Assembly (NCBI RefSeq): GCF_037975245.1
Contig: NC_092563.1
Location: 21,279,699-21,343,698 of the forward strand
From: Apostichopus japonicus
Taxonomy: Eukaryota; Echinodermata; Holothuroidea; Aspidochirotida; Stichopodidae
Direction of reading: 5' to 3'
DNA length: 64,000 nucleotides
Below are positions 14,001-29,000 of this stretch, in pieces (positions within the stretch are counted from its first letter, which is position 1; each line of letters opens with the position of its first letter). The translations under genes were made by a program, and so were the position numbers. Below the pieces are notes generated by a model. The model ran no database searches and was not told where the DNA came from. It saw only the letters and a program-made list of their open reading frames with translations.

Positions 14001-17000
14001 AAGAGGAAAGATAAGTATTACAATTTCAGTCTGAAAGGACAAGTATACATGGAGCCACCCTGTGGACTTTTGACAAATGTACGACCTGTATATTTACAGA
14101 TAGGAAACAGGTGAAATGGGAACATGAAATAATGCGAGCCGGTCTGAGCAATATTCATCTTTGACGCCTTAAAAATGGTCCATCCACGCACCCATACATG
14201 ATACCAACTACAGTAAAAGTGTACAAATATGAGTGATGAAATTTTTAAAGAGAGAAAAGATCCCATTGTTATCTTGCCGTTTCATAATTCATCTCTAATT
14301 AAAATTATAGCATTTTCTTGCTCTGTCTTTCATCAGTCACCTTAACTCAACCAACTGTGAATGATTGCGTGAACGTGGAAGCGTTTACGCTGCAAGACCG
14401 CATGGCTGTACAATTTATGGAACCTACTGCCGCTGATGGTTGTGGCTCTGTTTTGCTATTCTCAGCCACTGCTAGGAGTGGAGATATCTTTCCAGTCGGT
14501 CAAACAGCCGTAACGTTTTCATTTTCAGATAGCTGTGGAAATATCGCTGTCTGCGATCTTGTTGTTACAGTTAATAATGGTAAAATATATATTTTCAAAA
14601 TGTTTTTTTTTTTCCATCTCCTTTATTCTGTAAATACATGCATGTGTACATATGAATATTGAATGCATTTTTTTTCACGTATCTAATAGTATCATAACTA
14701 TCGCTTATACATAGTAATTTAAACGTTTAACTGAGTTCATGAATAAAATGACAATTTCTGAACGCAGTACAAAGGCTATCATAAGTTATTTTGCTCCGTA
14801 TATGAGATCTATCCAAACTTTTTTCTACTTGAAGGATGAACTTAAATTTATTGATAAATTCATTTAATATTGGCACTTCATTATTCATCTTTTGACTAAA
14901 GATATAGTACTGTTGCTATAAAAAAATTGAATTATTCTACTTTTACCTTTCCTTGATAATTGATCCCAGTTCAAACAGCGTAAGAAGCAAAGGTACAGAG
15001 TTAATCTATTTGACCTTGGTGTGGTAGATAAGGTTATTTAAAAAAAACTTGTTACCATGACAACAAAGGATGTAAGCCATTGATGTGAAAAGTTTAAAAT
15101 GTTAGACACGTGGATCTGGCTTGAATGTACGTATTTGTCAATCCCATCAAAGTAATGAACATAAGAGAGTAGCAAACTCTGTGATACTTGCTGTTAATCT
15201 ACTGTTCCGTTTAATGATCTGTTTTATTGTTTCTAAAATAACTGTCTTGATTTGTTTTGTATAGAATCTTCATCAAGCAGGTATTCCCCACTTTTTAACA
15301 TACAGTACTTTTAATACAATGAGTAATTAGGTTATATATCAGTTAATGAAGTTGTCTTGTCGGCAATAATTGCTATCGCACCGTTAGTTTGCTTGTAGGA
15401 GACTTCAACTAAACTTGTTCATCTAATTTGCTCAGATTTCTAGTGTAGATGATTGATTTACTGAGTATGCAGTCTTTTTTCTTTTACAATATTATAATAA
15501 CCACAAATCATCATTTGCGTTGTGACAGACACATCTTGTCCATGAGGTAGAAACATATGTTTGCCATAATTCTTGGACTGAGTGGCGCTCAATAGCCACT
15601 GTAAGTCTATTTTCTTGGCCTAGCCTGGATGGGTACTGGAGTAGGATACAAAATAAGCTGCAGAAGATTTTAGTTGAGCAACTTCATGAAACCTAGCGTA
15701 TGGGCTATATTTGCCTAACCTGTAAGAGTAGCCTACTGGAGTAGCATACATAACAAACTACAGCAGTTTTTAATTGACCAAATTCATCAAACCTAGGCTA
15801 TATTGGCCTAATCTGTAAGATTACTGGAGTAGCATACGTAACAAGCTGGAGAATTTTTTAATTGATCAGTTGTATCAAACCTAAGCTATATTGGCCTTTA
15901 GCCATGTAAGGGTACTATGATAGCACACAAAACAAGCTGGAGCAGTTATTAATTGATCAAATTCATCAAATCTAGGCTATCTTGGCCTAACCCGTGAGGG
16001 TAATGGAGCAGCATACATAACAAGCTGCAGCAGTTTTTAATTGATCAACTTCATCAAACCTAGGCTATTTTAGCCTGTAAGGTTACTGGAGTAGCATACA
16101 TAACAAGCTGCAGCAAGTTTTAATTGATAACCTAATCAATAGGCTATCTTGGCTTAGCATGTAAGGTTCCTGGAGTAGTGTATATAACAAGCTGCAGCAA
16201 TTGTTAGTTGTTGATCAATCTCACCAACCCTAGGCTATCCTTAGCCTAAGCTAATGATGTACATTTTCATGAATATAATTGCCCTCAATCGTTTGAAATG
16301 ATACTTGTTTTGGACTGAATTATTATCAATCAGAAGTATGATAATCATATTATGGAACTGGGTAAAATTAATGTTAATATAATACTATAAATGTTAATGG
16401 TACTAAAATGACAACTTATTGTTTACCATTCAATATCCTCATGCAGTAGTGGATGTCACACCACCGTCAATCACAAATTGCCCGACAAATATTGTTCAAG
16501 TTACAACTTCGATGTCTAGTTTTGTAGTTGTCATGTGGGATGAACTTATTGTTGAGGATGTTTCTCAACCTATTCAACAAATAGAAGGACCTGACGGATT
16601 CACTGCAGTTTTCCTTCTTGGAACAACCACGACCGTAAATTATGCGTATCAAGATAGTGTTGGAAATATTGGAAGGTGTGCATTTGATGTCACTGTCAGG
16701 TGTAAGTATGACGACTTGCTGTATGTCTTCACATATCTGCTTGCTTTTTTCATATTTTTCCCCATTGCACTAGTGATAGGAATATTTAGTTCAACATTCA
16801 TCAATAGTCAGATATGCTGTCAACAGTGTCAGTACCTACACTAAAGAATGTTTTAAGAAGTTTTAATATCTCACATCAAATTAAATTGCACCCAAAAGAC
16901 CGCATGGCTGTACAATTTATGGAACCTACTGCCGCTGATGGTTGTGGCTCTGTTTTGCTATTCTCAGCCACTGCTAGGAGTGGAGATTTCTTTCCAGTCG

Positions 17001-20000
17001 GTCAAACAGCCGTAACGTTTTCATTTTCAGATAGCTGTGGAAATATCGCTGTCTGCGATCTTGTTGTTACAGTTAATAATGGTAAAATATATATTTTCAA
17101 AATGTTGCTATAAAAAAATTGAATTATTCTACTTTTACCTTTCCTTGATAATTGATCTCAGTTCAAACAGCGTAAGAAGCAAAGGTACAGAGTTAATCTA
17201 TTTGACCTTGGGGTGGTAGATAAGGTTATTTAAAAAAAACTTGTTACCATGACAACAAAGGATGTAAGCCATTGATGTGAAAAGTTTAAAATGTTAGACA
17301 CGTGGATCTGGCTTAAATGTACGTATTTGTCAATCCCATCAAAGTAATGAACATAAGAGAGTAGCAAACTCTGTGATACTTGCTGTTAATCTACTGTTCC
17401 GTTTAATGATCTGTTTTATTATTTCTAAAATAACTGTCTTGATTTGTTTTGTATAGAATCTTCATCAAGCAGGTATTCCCCACTTTTTAACATACAGTAC
17501 TTTTAATACAATGAGTAATTAGGTTAAATATCAGTTAATGAAGTTGTCTTGTCGGCAAAAATTGCTATCGCACCGTTAGTTTGCTTGTAGGAGACTTCAA
17601 CTAAACTTGTTCATCTAATTTGCTCAGATTTCTAGTGTAGATGATTGATTTACTGAGTATGCAGTCTTTTTTCTTTTACAATATTATAATAACCACAAAT
17701 CATCATTTGCGTTGTGACAGACACATCTTGTCCATGAGGTAGAAACATATGTTTGCCATAATTCTTGGACTGAGTGGCGCTCAATAGCCACTGTAAGTCT
17801 ATTTTCTTGGCCTAGCCTGGATGGGTACTGGAGTAGGATACAAAATAAGCTGCAGAAGATTTTAGTTGAGCAACTTCATGAAACCTAGCGTATGGGCTAT
17901 ATTTGCCAAACCTGTAAGAGTAGCCTACTGGAGTAGCATACATAACAAACTACAGCAGTTTTTAATTGACCAAATTCATCAAACCTAGGCTATATTGGCC
18001 TAACCTGTAAGATTACTGGAGTAGCATACGTAACAAGCTGGAGAATTTTTTAATTGATCAGTTGTATCAAACCTAAGCTATATTGGCCTTTAGCCATGTA
18101 AGGGTACTATGATAGCACACAAAACAAGCTGGAGCAGTTATTAATTGATCAAATTCATCAAATCTAGGCTATCTTGGCCTAACCCGTGAGGGTAATGGAG
18201 CAGCATACATAACAAGCTGCAGCAGTTTTTAATTGATCAACTTCATCAAACCTAGGCTATTTTAGCCTGTAAGGTTACTGGAGTAGCATACATAACAAGC
18301 TGCAGCAAGTTTTAATTGATAACCTCATCAAAAGGCTATCTTGGCTTAGCATGTAAGGTTCCTGGAGTAGTGTATATAACAAGCTGCAGCAATTGTTAGT
18401 TGTTGATCAATCTCACCAACCCTAGGCTATCCTTAGCCTAAGCTAATGATGTACATTTTCATGAATATAATTGCCCTCAATCGTTTGAAATGATACTTGT
18501 TTTGGACTGAATTATTATCAATCAGAAGTATGATAATCATATTATGGAACTGGGTAAAATTAATGTTAATATAATACTATAAATGTTAATGGTACTAAAA
18601 TGACAACTTATTGTTTACCATTCAATATCCTCATGCAGTAGTGGATGTCACACCACCGTCAATCACAAATTGCCCGACAAATATTGTTCAAGTTACAACT
18701 TCGATGTCTAGTTTTGTAGTTGTCATGTGGGATGAACTTATTGTTGAGGATGTATCTCAACCTATTCAACAAATAGAAGGACCTGACGGATTCACTGCAG
18801 TTTTCCTTCTTGGAACAACCACGACCGTAAATTATGCGTATCAAGATAGTGTTGGAAATATTGGAAGGTGTGCATTTGATGTCACTGTCAGGTGTAAGTA
18901 TGACGACTTGCTGTATGTCTTCACATATCTGCTTGCTTTTTTTCATATTTTTCCCCATTTCACTAGTGATAGGAATATTTAGTTCAACATTCATCAATAG
19001 TCAGATATGCTGTCAACAGTGTCAGTGCCTACACTAAAGAATGTTTTAAGAAGTTTTGATATCTCACATCAAATTAAATTGCACCCATTTTCAATAAGTT
19101 CCAAGCACTATAAATTTAAATGTGTATAGTAAAGTAAATTATCGTTGTGCCCAACTTCTGTTAGCATGAGAGCCAGGTACAAAAGGTTTGTTATTTTTTT
19201 TTATTGTACTGCTAAAACAATGATAAAAAAGTACCAAAATATGACTTTCATTTTACCCAGTTACCTTGGATGCTTCACCTCCCGATTGTGGAAATATTTT
19301 ACCAGAGTTAACAGAGTGCATAAGTCCTGATGCCAACAGCGTCATCATTGCCCTACCTCAACCTTCGTGCTCAGATGACTCGGGTACTGGCCGGATCCTC
19401 TCCAGTAGTCTTTCTTCGAATGAATTTTCTTTGGGAAACACAACAGTCAACGTCACATGCATAGATGATGCTGGAAACAGAGCACACTGTCTTACTAGAG
19501 TTAGTGTTATTCAAGGTTAGTTTCCATTTGTACATAAATATCAACAACTTGAAACATATTTTGACTGAAAGAGCATGTTTGCCTGTTAGTTGTTAATTCG
19601 CTCAAAACAATTAAGGTCTGTATCATTTTGGTACATTTTTTTCAATTTTTCGACAATATTCTCCTCAAAAGGACTGGTCAGGTAATAAGACATTCCTTTT
19701 TGGACAACTGAATGCCAATTATTGAGTAATCATATAAATTTTGTCATCTAGACAGGTAATAAACTAGCGAATGGTTACGTTTTGTACTTAGCTGATGTCA
19801 CCGCTAATTAATAATTGCATTGTTACATTGCATTTTAATAACATCAATGACACTTAGTCGATCTTGAACAAATTTAGCTCTTATTTATGATTCATGATTT
19901 CACGATTAGTTTTTTGACAATCCATTTTGTTTCAGTATATTTTTTATTTTTTTAGTGCTTTAGGTTGTATTAAGATTTCCATTTTTTCTTTGTGTCTGTT

Positions 20001-23000
20001 TATCAGTCTTTTTCACTCGTTATTCTAACAGTGTGTTTGATTAAATTAACCCGAAGCCTGAATATTTATTAATCTGTGGTGAGTGGGGGCTTTTTTTCAA
20101 TGAGGCGCAGACAATCCATTCTGATATGTACTTTACTACTTTTCTTCTCCAGTGGAGGATCCCTGCTACTTTTTTCCTTGTGCCAATGATGGATTCTGCA
20201 TCAACATAGGATCAGAATTTCTCTGTCAATGCCAGCCAGGATTTACTGGCATCCAGTGTGAAGAAGGTTAGTTCACCTATACTTTTCTCTCGATAGATGT
20301 GTTACTGTAGGAATTCAAGGCATAAATGGGTATATGAGATCACCCCTTAATGAAGATAACAAGCTTCTATGTTCACAGGAGGCTTCGCCTTGGTCTGTCA
20401 GTAGAATATGAAAGTATTAAAGATGGTATATCGCCCACTTTGAAACAGAATATTTGATGCTTTTAAACTTTTCAAAATAACACTATTCATATTTTCTGAT
20501 AGAAGTCAAATAAGAAGTTCGGTTGGCTTCTTGAAATGTCGAAAAAAAATCTGATTTTACAAAGTTGGATCTTTTGAATGTGTTGATGTTATGACCATAA
20601 AGTTTAGAAAATGATAGTCAACAAGATAATCAAAGAACTTCGAAGTGTAATAATTTCGTGCAAAACAGAGACTTAAAATCCACCATTTAGTGAAGCTTTC
20701 ACTCTGCAAGATTATTTTTCATATTGTTTACTTTTTGTTTTATATCGTCCCTTATTTTTGTAAATTTTGATCTGAAATATTTCCAGTTGAAACTCCCTGT
20801 AGTCCTAATCCTTGTCTAAATGCTGGTTCTTGCAATCTCACTGATGTCAACGAATTCCGATGTATGTGTCATCCTGGATTTACAGGACAAGTATGCGATC
20901 AAGGTTAGTATATCAGAAATACCAAAGAGAAACTCTCAAAATTCTCACTGTTTTTGATGGACCAGATACAGTTTCTCTTCGAATTTACCCGTAATAGATG
21001 TTGCAAAGCTAATTATGTTATGACATTCAAAATAAGTCGATGACCGTGGTGTATCAACGATCGTGCGTATCGATTGCGTCTCTGTTTACACAAAAATTAT
21101 ATAAGTATTTGTTATTAGCTATGTTTACTTTAGAGTGTGGAAAGCTGTGATGTATGTAAAGGCCTTAATTGCATACATTGGCTACCTCAAGTTGTAGCAT
21201 GGCAAACTTTTGATGGTAGTGTGGTCCTCCGAGACGACCAAATTTCTGATCAGGCAACCAAAATCAGAAGTGGAGGTTGTCTGTTGGATGACCAGTTGTT
21301 TTCTTAAAATACAGATTGCATTGTATCTAAATACTACCAAATAGGTAAACTGTTAAATTGGTATCACCCAAAAGCTTGTGTGATATTCACCCACCTACAC
21401 ATCTCTCCTACAATACTCAAATTGGTCATTGTTATGTTTTCAGACAACCAAATTTGCTGTTTGGACAACCAATAGGTACTGCCTTTGTTCTCCGGGGGCA
21501 ACCGGAAAAATCCCCTGAAAAATAAAACTGCCCTGTGTGGTCATAAAGTTCAATTTCCTCCAAGTACCCCTATAAACCGACCTTCAATATGTAGCCCGTA
21601 TAAAGCTGGACTCACGCTGGACTAAAGTTTGATTAGATAGCTAATCCCTATATAGCTGGATTAACATAAATTTTATTAGATAGCAACGGAGTTCAACTGC
21701 AAGAACATCATGCACTGGGCATTCTGTTGTGACCAAAGTAACTGCAGCCCTAGGATTGACACTGACTATCTCTGCTGGACGGTTGGTTTGAAAGTTATTG
21801 ATATGTCAAGATTAAAGACGTACTGTTAGAGGCATTTTTCTTCATCCCTCAACACTCAGACATTAGACATCTACTTATGTTAATACCTCCCCCTTGTTTG
21901 TTCTCACCGTATGTGTTATCGGGCCTTATACTCACATATATTGTAAACGTTTTTTTATTGAGAAAGAATTAAAAATTGATCATTTCGGAATGGCATTGTA
22001 CCTAGTTTTGTATACCCTCTTATTCTTATGTAAGTTGTTTTAGTTGAAAAGAAGAATAATTAGTAATCTAGTACATAAACAACAAACAGTTGTTGACGAA
22101 GACCTAATGGTTTCATCGGTTTCATCGAACTACATTACTGCCCACATTGTTGGTGAGGGCAGTTGCATATGACCTAGGTCGCTGCTGCAAGTCTTTGTTG
22201 AGGTCAATGTTGCTATGGTGAGTTTGGATGCCGTCGACTGTATATTTGTATGCCCAAAAGTTAAGGAAGTCATTACTTCCGAAGTTATTTAATTGAACCA
22301 GAGAGTAGGTCGATTTGGGGAGGCTGGTTATAAAAAAGAAAACATTGTCTAAATTTAAAGAATATAAGCTGCCATATCTAATAGTCTAATAGCACATCAA
22401 CAAATTGTATACTTCCTGCAGAAATTGCATAGAATGTACAGAAACAACGTTGTTTGTAGGTAGAATACTTCATTTGATCTATTTGTAGTGGTAGGAGCAA
22501 CTCCAACAATAACTTGTCCAGGTGATGTTTATGTGGTGACAGATGGGACATTAGTAGATGCAGTGGTAAGGTGGATAGAACCTGGTCCAGTTGCAGGCTT
22601 TGTCCTCTTGACCCAAACTCACAGACCTGGTGATATATTTCCCGTTGGCCAAACTACAGTGATGTACCTCTTCCTCGATACCACTGCAATTACACTTGTA
22701 TCCTGTGAATTCATCGTTATGCACGAAGCAGGTATGCTACCCTTGTAAATCTTGCAGCTTCTTTTGTTTTTTTTTAATGGCCAACTTACTGCTATAAATC
22801 ATGTACTTCATTTGGTCCAGGTGTGTCTTAAAGGTCATGATCTGTGGGTTGTGTCAAGCATGTAGCAATATCATTTAATTGTGTTGAGAGTGTAAACCAC
22901 CATATCCTCAAGCAGAAAGTTAGTGTGCACTCAGTGTGCATTACGATCTTCCCTGCCTAAAGCAAATACCACCTAAGTCCCCTGTTTTGGGCCAAATACA

Positions 23001-26000
23001 GGGGAGATCGAATATCTACCCGAGGTGCCCCCAAGGATGAATCCTAATGGCAGTACTTGGGGAAGTTTATACTTTGAAGTAACAAATTATTTATGCTCGA
23101 TTGATGACTGTGTCTCTAAATGCAGGCTATATCGCCATGTGAGTTTTGAAAGTCAGTGTCCCACATGTTTTGTTCATCTGTTTAATCTTCAGTTGATCTT
23201 GAGCCTCCCACTGTAAGCAACATTGCTGATGTAACAGTAACAGTTACAGAAGTGGGAGCTGCAGTCGAATTTGAAGAACCTACAGCTGTCGATGCTTTCA
23301 GCACTGCGTTTCTGGTGGCAGCTACTCACAGATCCGGAGATGTGTTACGGGTTGGTTCAACCATTGTGACTCATACCTTTTCAGATTTTTGTGGAAATAC
23401 AGTTGATGCTGTATTTGTCGTCACAGTGAAGATCCGTAAGTAATAAAGAAGTTGAAATAGTGATATTTGTTCCTTAGTGGGCTTTATATGTGCAAAATAG
23501 GCATTGAATGAGATTTCCGCCTACGTGGTATATTGATACAACTACCGGAGCTGAGTAAAAGAAGAAAAACTTTTGTGCTGAATTTTTTGAAAAATTTTGT
23601 AAACATCATTATTGCAAAAGTGAAAAGGTTATATAAACTTCATACAAATCATATTTCTTTACATATATTCAAAGCAACTCCATGTCCTGCTGACATCTTA
23701 CAAACAACTGGTCTTGTGTTAACCCCTGTAACATGGATTGAAAGTAACGATACAACGTTCCTTGTCCTGAATCGAAGTCACCAAAGTGGAGATTCATTTC
23801 CTACAGGACAAACAACAGTAACCATTGAATACTTTGAAACTTCAAGCGGTGAACGTCTTCCCTGCACATTTACCATTACTCTTATTGGTGAGTTGATATG
23901 CACTCTCTACAATATATTAAATGAGACAATGTCATGGTTGATACTTGACAATGATGCCAGAAAAAATAAAATATTTTATTTGTTTGATGTAGGCATATTC
24001 AGGAAAGGGGGAGAGGGGGGTCAAGGGGGTGGGTAACAGCACAGTACTTGGACACAAAGCTGATGAGATACTTCTTGTGCTTTGCTTCAAAACTTGAACA
24101 TTCAAGTTTGTGAATTGGTCTAGTGGGCAGGGAGTGGTCTCACTAATACAATGAAAAAAAAGTATTAAATACTGACTTGCATAAATTTACATTTTACCCA
24201 GTTACATTGGATACTACACCTCCTGATTGTGGAAATATTTTACCGGAGTTAACAGAGTGCGTAAATCCTGGTGCCAACAGCGTCATCATTGCCCTACCTC
24301 AACCTTCGTGCTCAGATGACTCGGGTACTGGCCGGATCCTTTTCAGGAGTCCTTCCTCGAATGAATTTTCGTTGGGAAATACAACAGTAAATTTCACATG
24401 CACAGATGATTCTGGAAACAGAGCACACTGTCTTACTAGAGTCAGTGTTATTCAAGGTTAGTTTTTGATTGTTAACGTAGCCATGTTTTGTATTCTTGTT
24501 GAGAGACACAGTGCAACTAAGATGGCTTATCAATTTCGTTAATTCGATCAATAGAAGCAGCAAGATTTCAAACCTTGTGGGCATTTGAGTCGTGGAACTA
24601 GTGGAAGATTATCATCTCATCAAGGCCTAGCGTTGTGCGGTAGTGTATATTTCACACAACCGGTTGTGCATGAATCCCGATATCGTAACTACAACCGGGA
24701 GTTTCCTCAGCTTTCATCTATGGTTCAAAGCAATTAGTAACAAGACTGTCAATGTCATACATTCATTATGCAAAGTCTAGGCTATGTACTTTATTTAACA
24801 CGCACGGTTAGAAAGAATAATTACACGCTATAGAAGGGCCTTTGGTTTTTAACATACACTTTCAAAAAGAATAGCACATACCTTGGAAAAAAGCAACCCA
24901 CACCATCCTCCCAAAATAGCCAAAGTTAACTATAAATGACATCATGGAACCCCCTGCATTTATAAACGAATCCATTACATTACAGCATAGAATCTCAAGT
25001 ACCGTACTGCACTGTGTGTACCAGTATCGTACCTAGGTTATAATAATATACAGTCCCGGGCGAATATGGATTTTAACTGGATATACTCCCTGCGGTTTTA
25101 ACTGAAAATTTATGAAATTGTTATAATTATTTTACCAAAATGAGGTGAAATATAAAAAAAAAACCGGGACCCGCACAGCTATCTTGATCCAAAGGAAGTT
25201 AAGAGTAAAATAATTTGTGAATTTGTTTAAAAATACATTTGGAGTTCTGGTATTAACCGAGTACTGGGGTCACTGGATAATTCATGTCAAATTTCTGCAT
25301 TTTGTGGAAGTAGGGAAAGGGTTGCAGAAGTCCTGAGAAGGGTGTTATATTAGCTATTTTGCTAGTTACATTATTCAGAGAGTTAATCAAAATTAATGTT
25401 CATACTTGATTCAATAATCACTCCGTTTCCAAGGAGTCAACTTTCAGAGGGAGTGTCAAGAGTAATATTTGATATGTTCATATGTTCTTTACTTCCATCT
25501 TCAGCTAACGTTCCCTGTAATTCTTTTCCTTGTATGAATGATGGATTCTGCATCTCCATGGGAACTGAGTTTCTGTGTACCTGCCAGCCAGGGTTTATTG
25601 GAAACCGGTGTGAAGAGGGTTAGTACGCCTAGATATATTTTCACCTGATGAGCCCACTACACTATCAAATTACTGATTAAACAAGCCATTCATGTAAGTT
25701 GCACTTAACATTGTGTAAGCTGCTACATCCAAAGTAGGACTCTCAGGGTGGCTGCAGAATGGTGCAGCCATGCAAGCTGCATAAGAAGAATTAATTTATT
25801 GTTCTTCACGGTTTCACACATCGGGAAATGCAAGTCTACATAGATAATTCCTAGATTGGCTAGAGGAAATTGATGTCACAAAGTCATTTTATTAATGGTA
25901 AGCTTTAATGTTTGGATAAGAAAACAGCCAAATATGTAAATGCATTCAAATAGGAACAATTTGTGCAAAATCATCCCAAACTTATTATTTTGGTTACATG

Positions 26001-29000
26001 TTTTGTCATCCAGACAACAGTGTTGTATCTTCTTCATATAAGATGTTGACGAGGTAAATTCATGAGAGAACTCCAAAGATTAGATTAAGTGAACGTGTTT
26101 ATCCAAATGCATTCGAGCAGATCATTAACGCAACAGACATAATATGTGATATAGTGACATAGAACAAAGAATCATATGAAAATATGTATTCAGTAGCTCA
26201 TCATTAGTCATATCTTTTTTAGTATTCCTTGGAGTACCCTGTCTGAGGCCAAGCTTCAATTCTTTCAGTTTAGATTTCTGGATAGGATTTTAGGTACTAA
26301 TAGACTTTTGTTTTGACGGGGAAGTCAGAATCTCCACTGTGCAAATTCGACGAGGAGAAAACAATCGAGCAACTTTTCTGGGACTGCTACGTGACAGCAA
26401 ATTTTATGCTTAATGCCGAAATGCGTTTCTTAAATAAGCAATTCTTTTTCTCCGAACAAGATATCTCATTTTGTTTTGGCAACGTTTACTGTTACCCTTA
26501 CAACTTTTTAATGATCCACCTGAAGTATTATATTTTCGTATACAAGACAAGTAACACCGAGCCAAATATCGATGATTTCTTTTATAAATTTAAATTTGCT
26601 TTGAGCGTTGAAAGTTTAAATTATTTTAAGCGAAAGCAGCCAAGGAAAAATAAAGTGAATTTCTCGGAGCTGAGAAATGCCTTTTCATATTGTCCAAACC
26701 TGTTTACGTAGATGTTTCTTTTTTAGCTGTGTGTAGTGCAAATTTGGATTCATTTGCTGTCTACTTGCTGTCTACTTACATTAACTGATATTTATTGCAG
26801 TCGCTTGAATATGTAACAGACCATACTATTTTTGTTTTTGCAACGTATAATTTTAATTGTATAATTCAGTGGTTGGTGTAAATTTGATCTGAATTGTTTG
26901 TAGTTCAAACTCCCTGTAGTCCTAATCCTTGTCTAAATGCTGGTTCCTGCGTTATCACCGGTGTCAACGAGTTCAGCTGTGATTGTCCTTCTGGATTTAT
27001 AGGACAAATTTGCAATCAAAGTAAGTACATCAGAAATACCAAAAAGGAAGAAATTACATGCAAGCATTGTAATTGAAAACATGTAGAAGAAAAAAGAGAA
27101 GATGTTGGTTTGTTTCTGTTTAAAATTCATTTTTATTACAGGATATGTACGTTCAAAAGTAATGAAGATTTACTATATTTATTGCACTTTGCATTTATTT
27201 CACTTTAAAAATGAATTCGGATTTATTAATTTTTAAGATAACTATTATTAATTAATATTATTATGATTAATGTTATTGCAGTATGTATACTTTCAAAATG
27301 AATGGATATTTATGAATTACTAATATTATAATTATTAATTAATATTATTAAGTTTGTTACAGGATATTACTGTCAACATGAATGGAGATATAAATCCAAG
27401 TAATGGAACCATAGTTAAAGGGAGGGAGGGGGCAGGGAGGAATGGAAGGGGAAGGGAGAAGGGGGTAGGATGGGAATTGGGAAACACAGCAGTAGGTGAG
27501 ATTATTATGGCGTTGAAGACTAGTCTAGATAACTGGTCCCCATCGCTGGTAAACAAGCCATTGCCTAATAAGTAATTGAATTGGAATAGAGAGAAATTAT
27601 GAAGGTTGGGCACGAAACCATCTAGTCAAACAATTCTTTGAATAATGGAAGATGCCACAAAATCCGATATTGTTACATACATATTAGACGTTTTGATGTA
27701 AGTGTGTCAAATGTACAAACACTTTTAAAGTACAAGCAAGGTAAAATGCCATTTAATGAGCAGTGCACATAATTGATATGGCTAAAGTACACCTTTCAAA
27801 ATAGTTGAGTTGTGGCTAAACACATTTACCAGAAGGACAACTCTATCATGCATTCTGTACTTTTCTATAAATTTATTAACGGACAGTGCCTATACTACTT
27901 TAAACACAATAATGTCTACTGCTTGCTCCCACCTCCCCCCCCCCCTCATAATCAATATGTACAGATATATCTTGTTTGAAGCCAGACAGTTCATCTTTCT
28001 TTCAGTGGTTGGAGTAATGACAACAATTACTTGTCCAGATGATATATATTTGTTGACAAACGGTGGGTTAGCAGAGGCAGTCGTGTCGTGGATAGAACCT
28101 GCTGGTTCTGTTTTGTCCCAAAGTCATAGACCAGGCGATATGTTTCCAGTTGGTGAAACTTCAGTGACCTATGTCATCCTCGATTCTGCTACAAGAATAA
28201 TCACGTGTGAATTCAGGGTTCTGCACCAAACAGGTATATACTACTTTTGTAAATCTATGTGTTATATTTAGCATCCACTTTATACTACAACAAAACAATT
28301 AAGTTGTGCCATAAAATGTTTTTTTGCTGCAACTGCCCCCCCCCCCTCCCCATGAAAAATGTAATCATTATATTAAGCTTTCCGAGTGCTTTGAGCACCA
28401 AATTTTTACCACGGATCTATAAACTAAGTATGGATCTGACGCAGGGCTACAGACCCAAACCTAGAGATGAGAATCAAGTCCAACTGTAAAGGCTAATTTT
28501 GATCTACATTAAACTTTGAACATGTTAATCCTGGTAGAGTATGAAGGTTATATGCGAACTTTGAAGTCAAACTTTTAGCGTAAATTTTTTCGGAGTAAAA
28601 TTATTATCATTAAACTTTAAAGGTCATATCACTTAATGCAAATGTATCACACAAGATACAATAATTCCACCTACTTTAATATATATCTCAACAGAAATGA
28701 AAGATTGATCAAAATACAAATGAGCAGTCATAGATGCTTATCATACGACATATGGATAGGTGATAATGAAATGACCATTCTGATGAAATCTTTTGGTTAC
28801 AAGAAGAGGTAGTTTCTTCTATTTTTGGATATTTCATTATGATATTTGATAAATTTACTTTCTTAAAAGAGTTTGAAAGCCATGTACATTTTCAGGTTTT
28901 GGGCTGGTCATTAGTTTTGCTGATTGAGTCTTAAATCTGCTTTGGGCTGGTCATTAGTTTTGCTGACTGAGTCTTAAATCTGCAGATATCATTTCAGTTT

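Larger units (their letters stand above)
14396..16897 (+). repeat. Segmental tandem duplication, copy A
   Basis: Starts inside exon 13 and runs through the minisatellite and HYR exon 14. It is repeated nearly base for base at 16898-19087. Copy A contains 310 bp (14601-14910) absent from copy B; the deletion is flanked by tgtt microhomology. Confidence 0.92.
16898..19087 (+). repeat. Segmental tandem duplication, copy B
   Basis: Copy of 14396-16897. It begins in the middle of the exon 13 sequence and ends near 19087, where the sequence continues with ttttcaataag. It carries a truncated exon 13, the minisatellite and an intact exon 14 copy. Confidence 0.92.

Noticed and set aside
15260-15280. 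16-base micro-exon between tatag and gtattc (in both duplication copies)
   Set aside because: Its length is not compatible with the phase 1-1 pattern and would shift the frame. Conservation is explained by the recent duplication.
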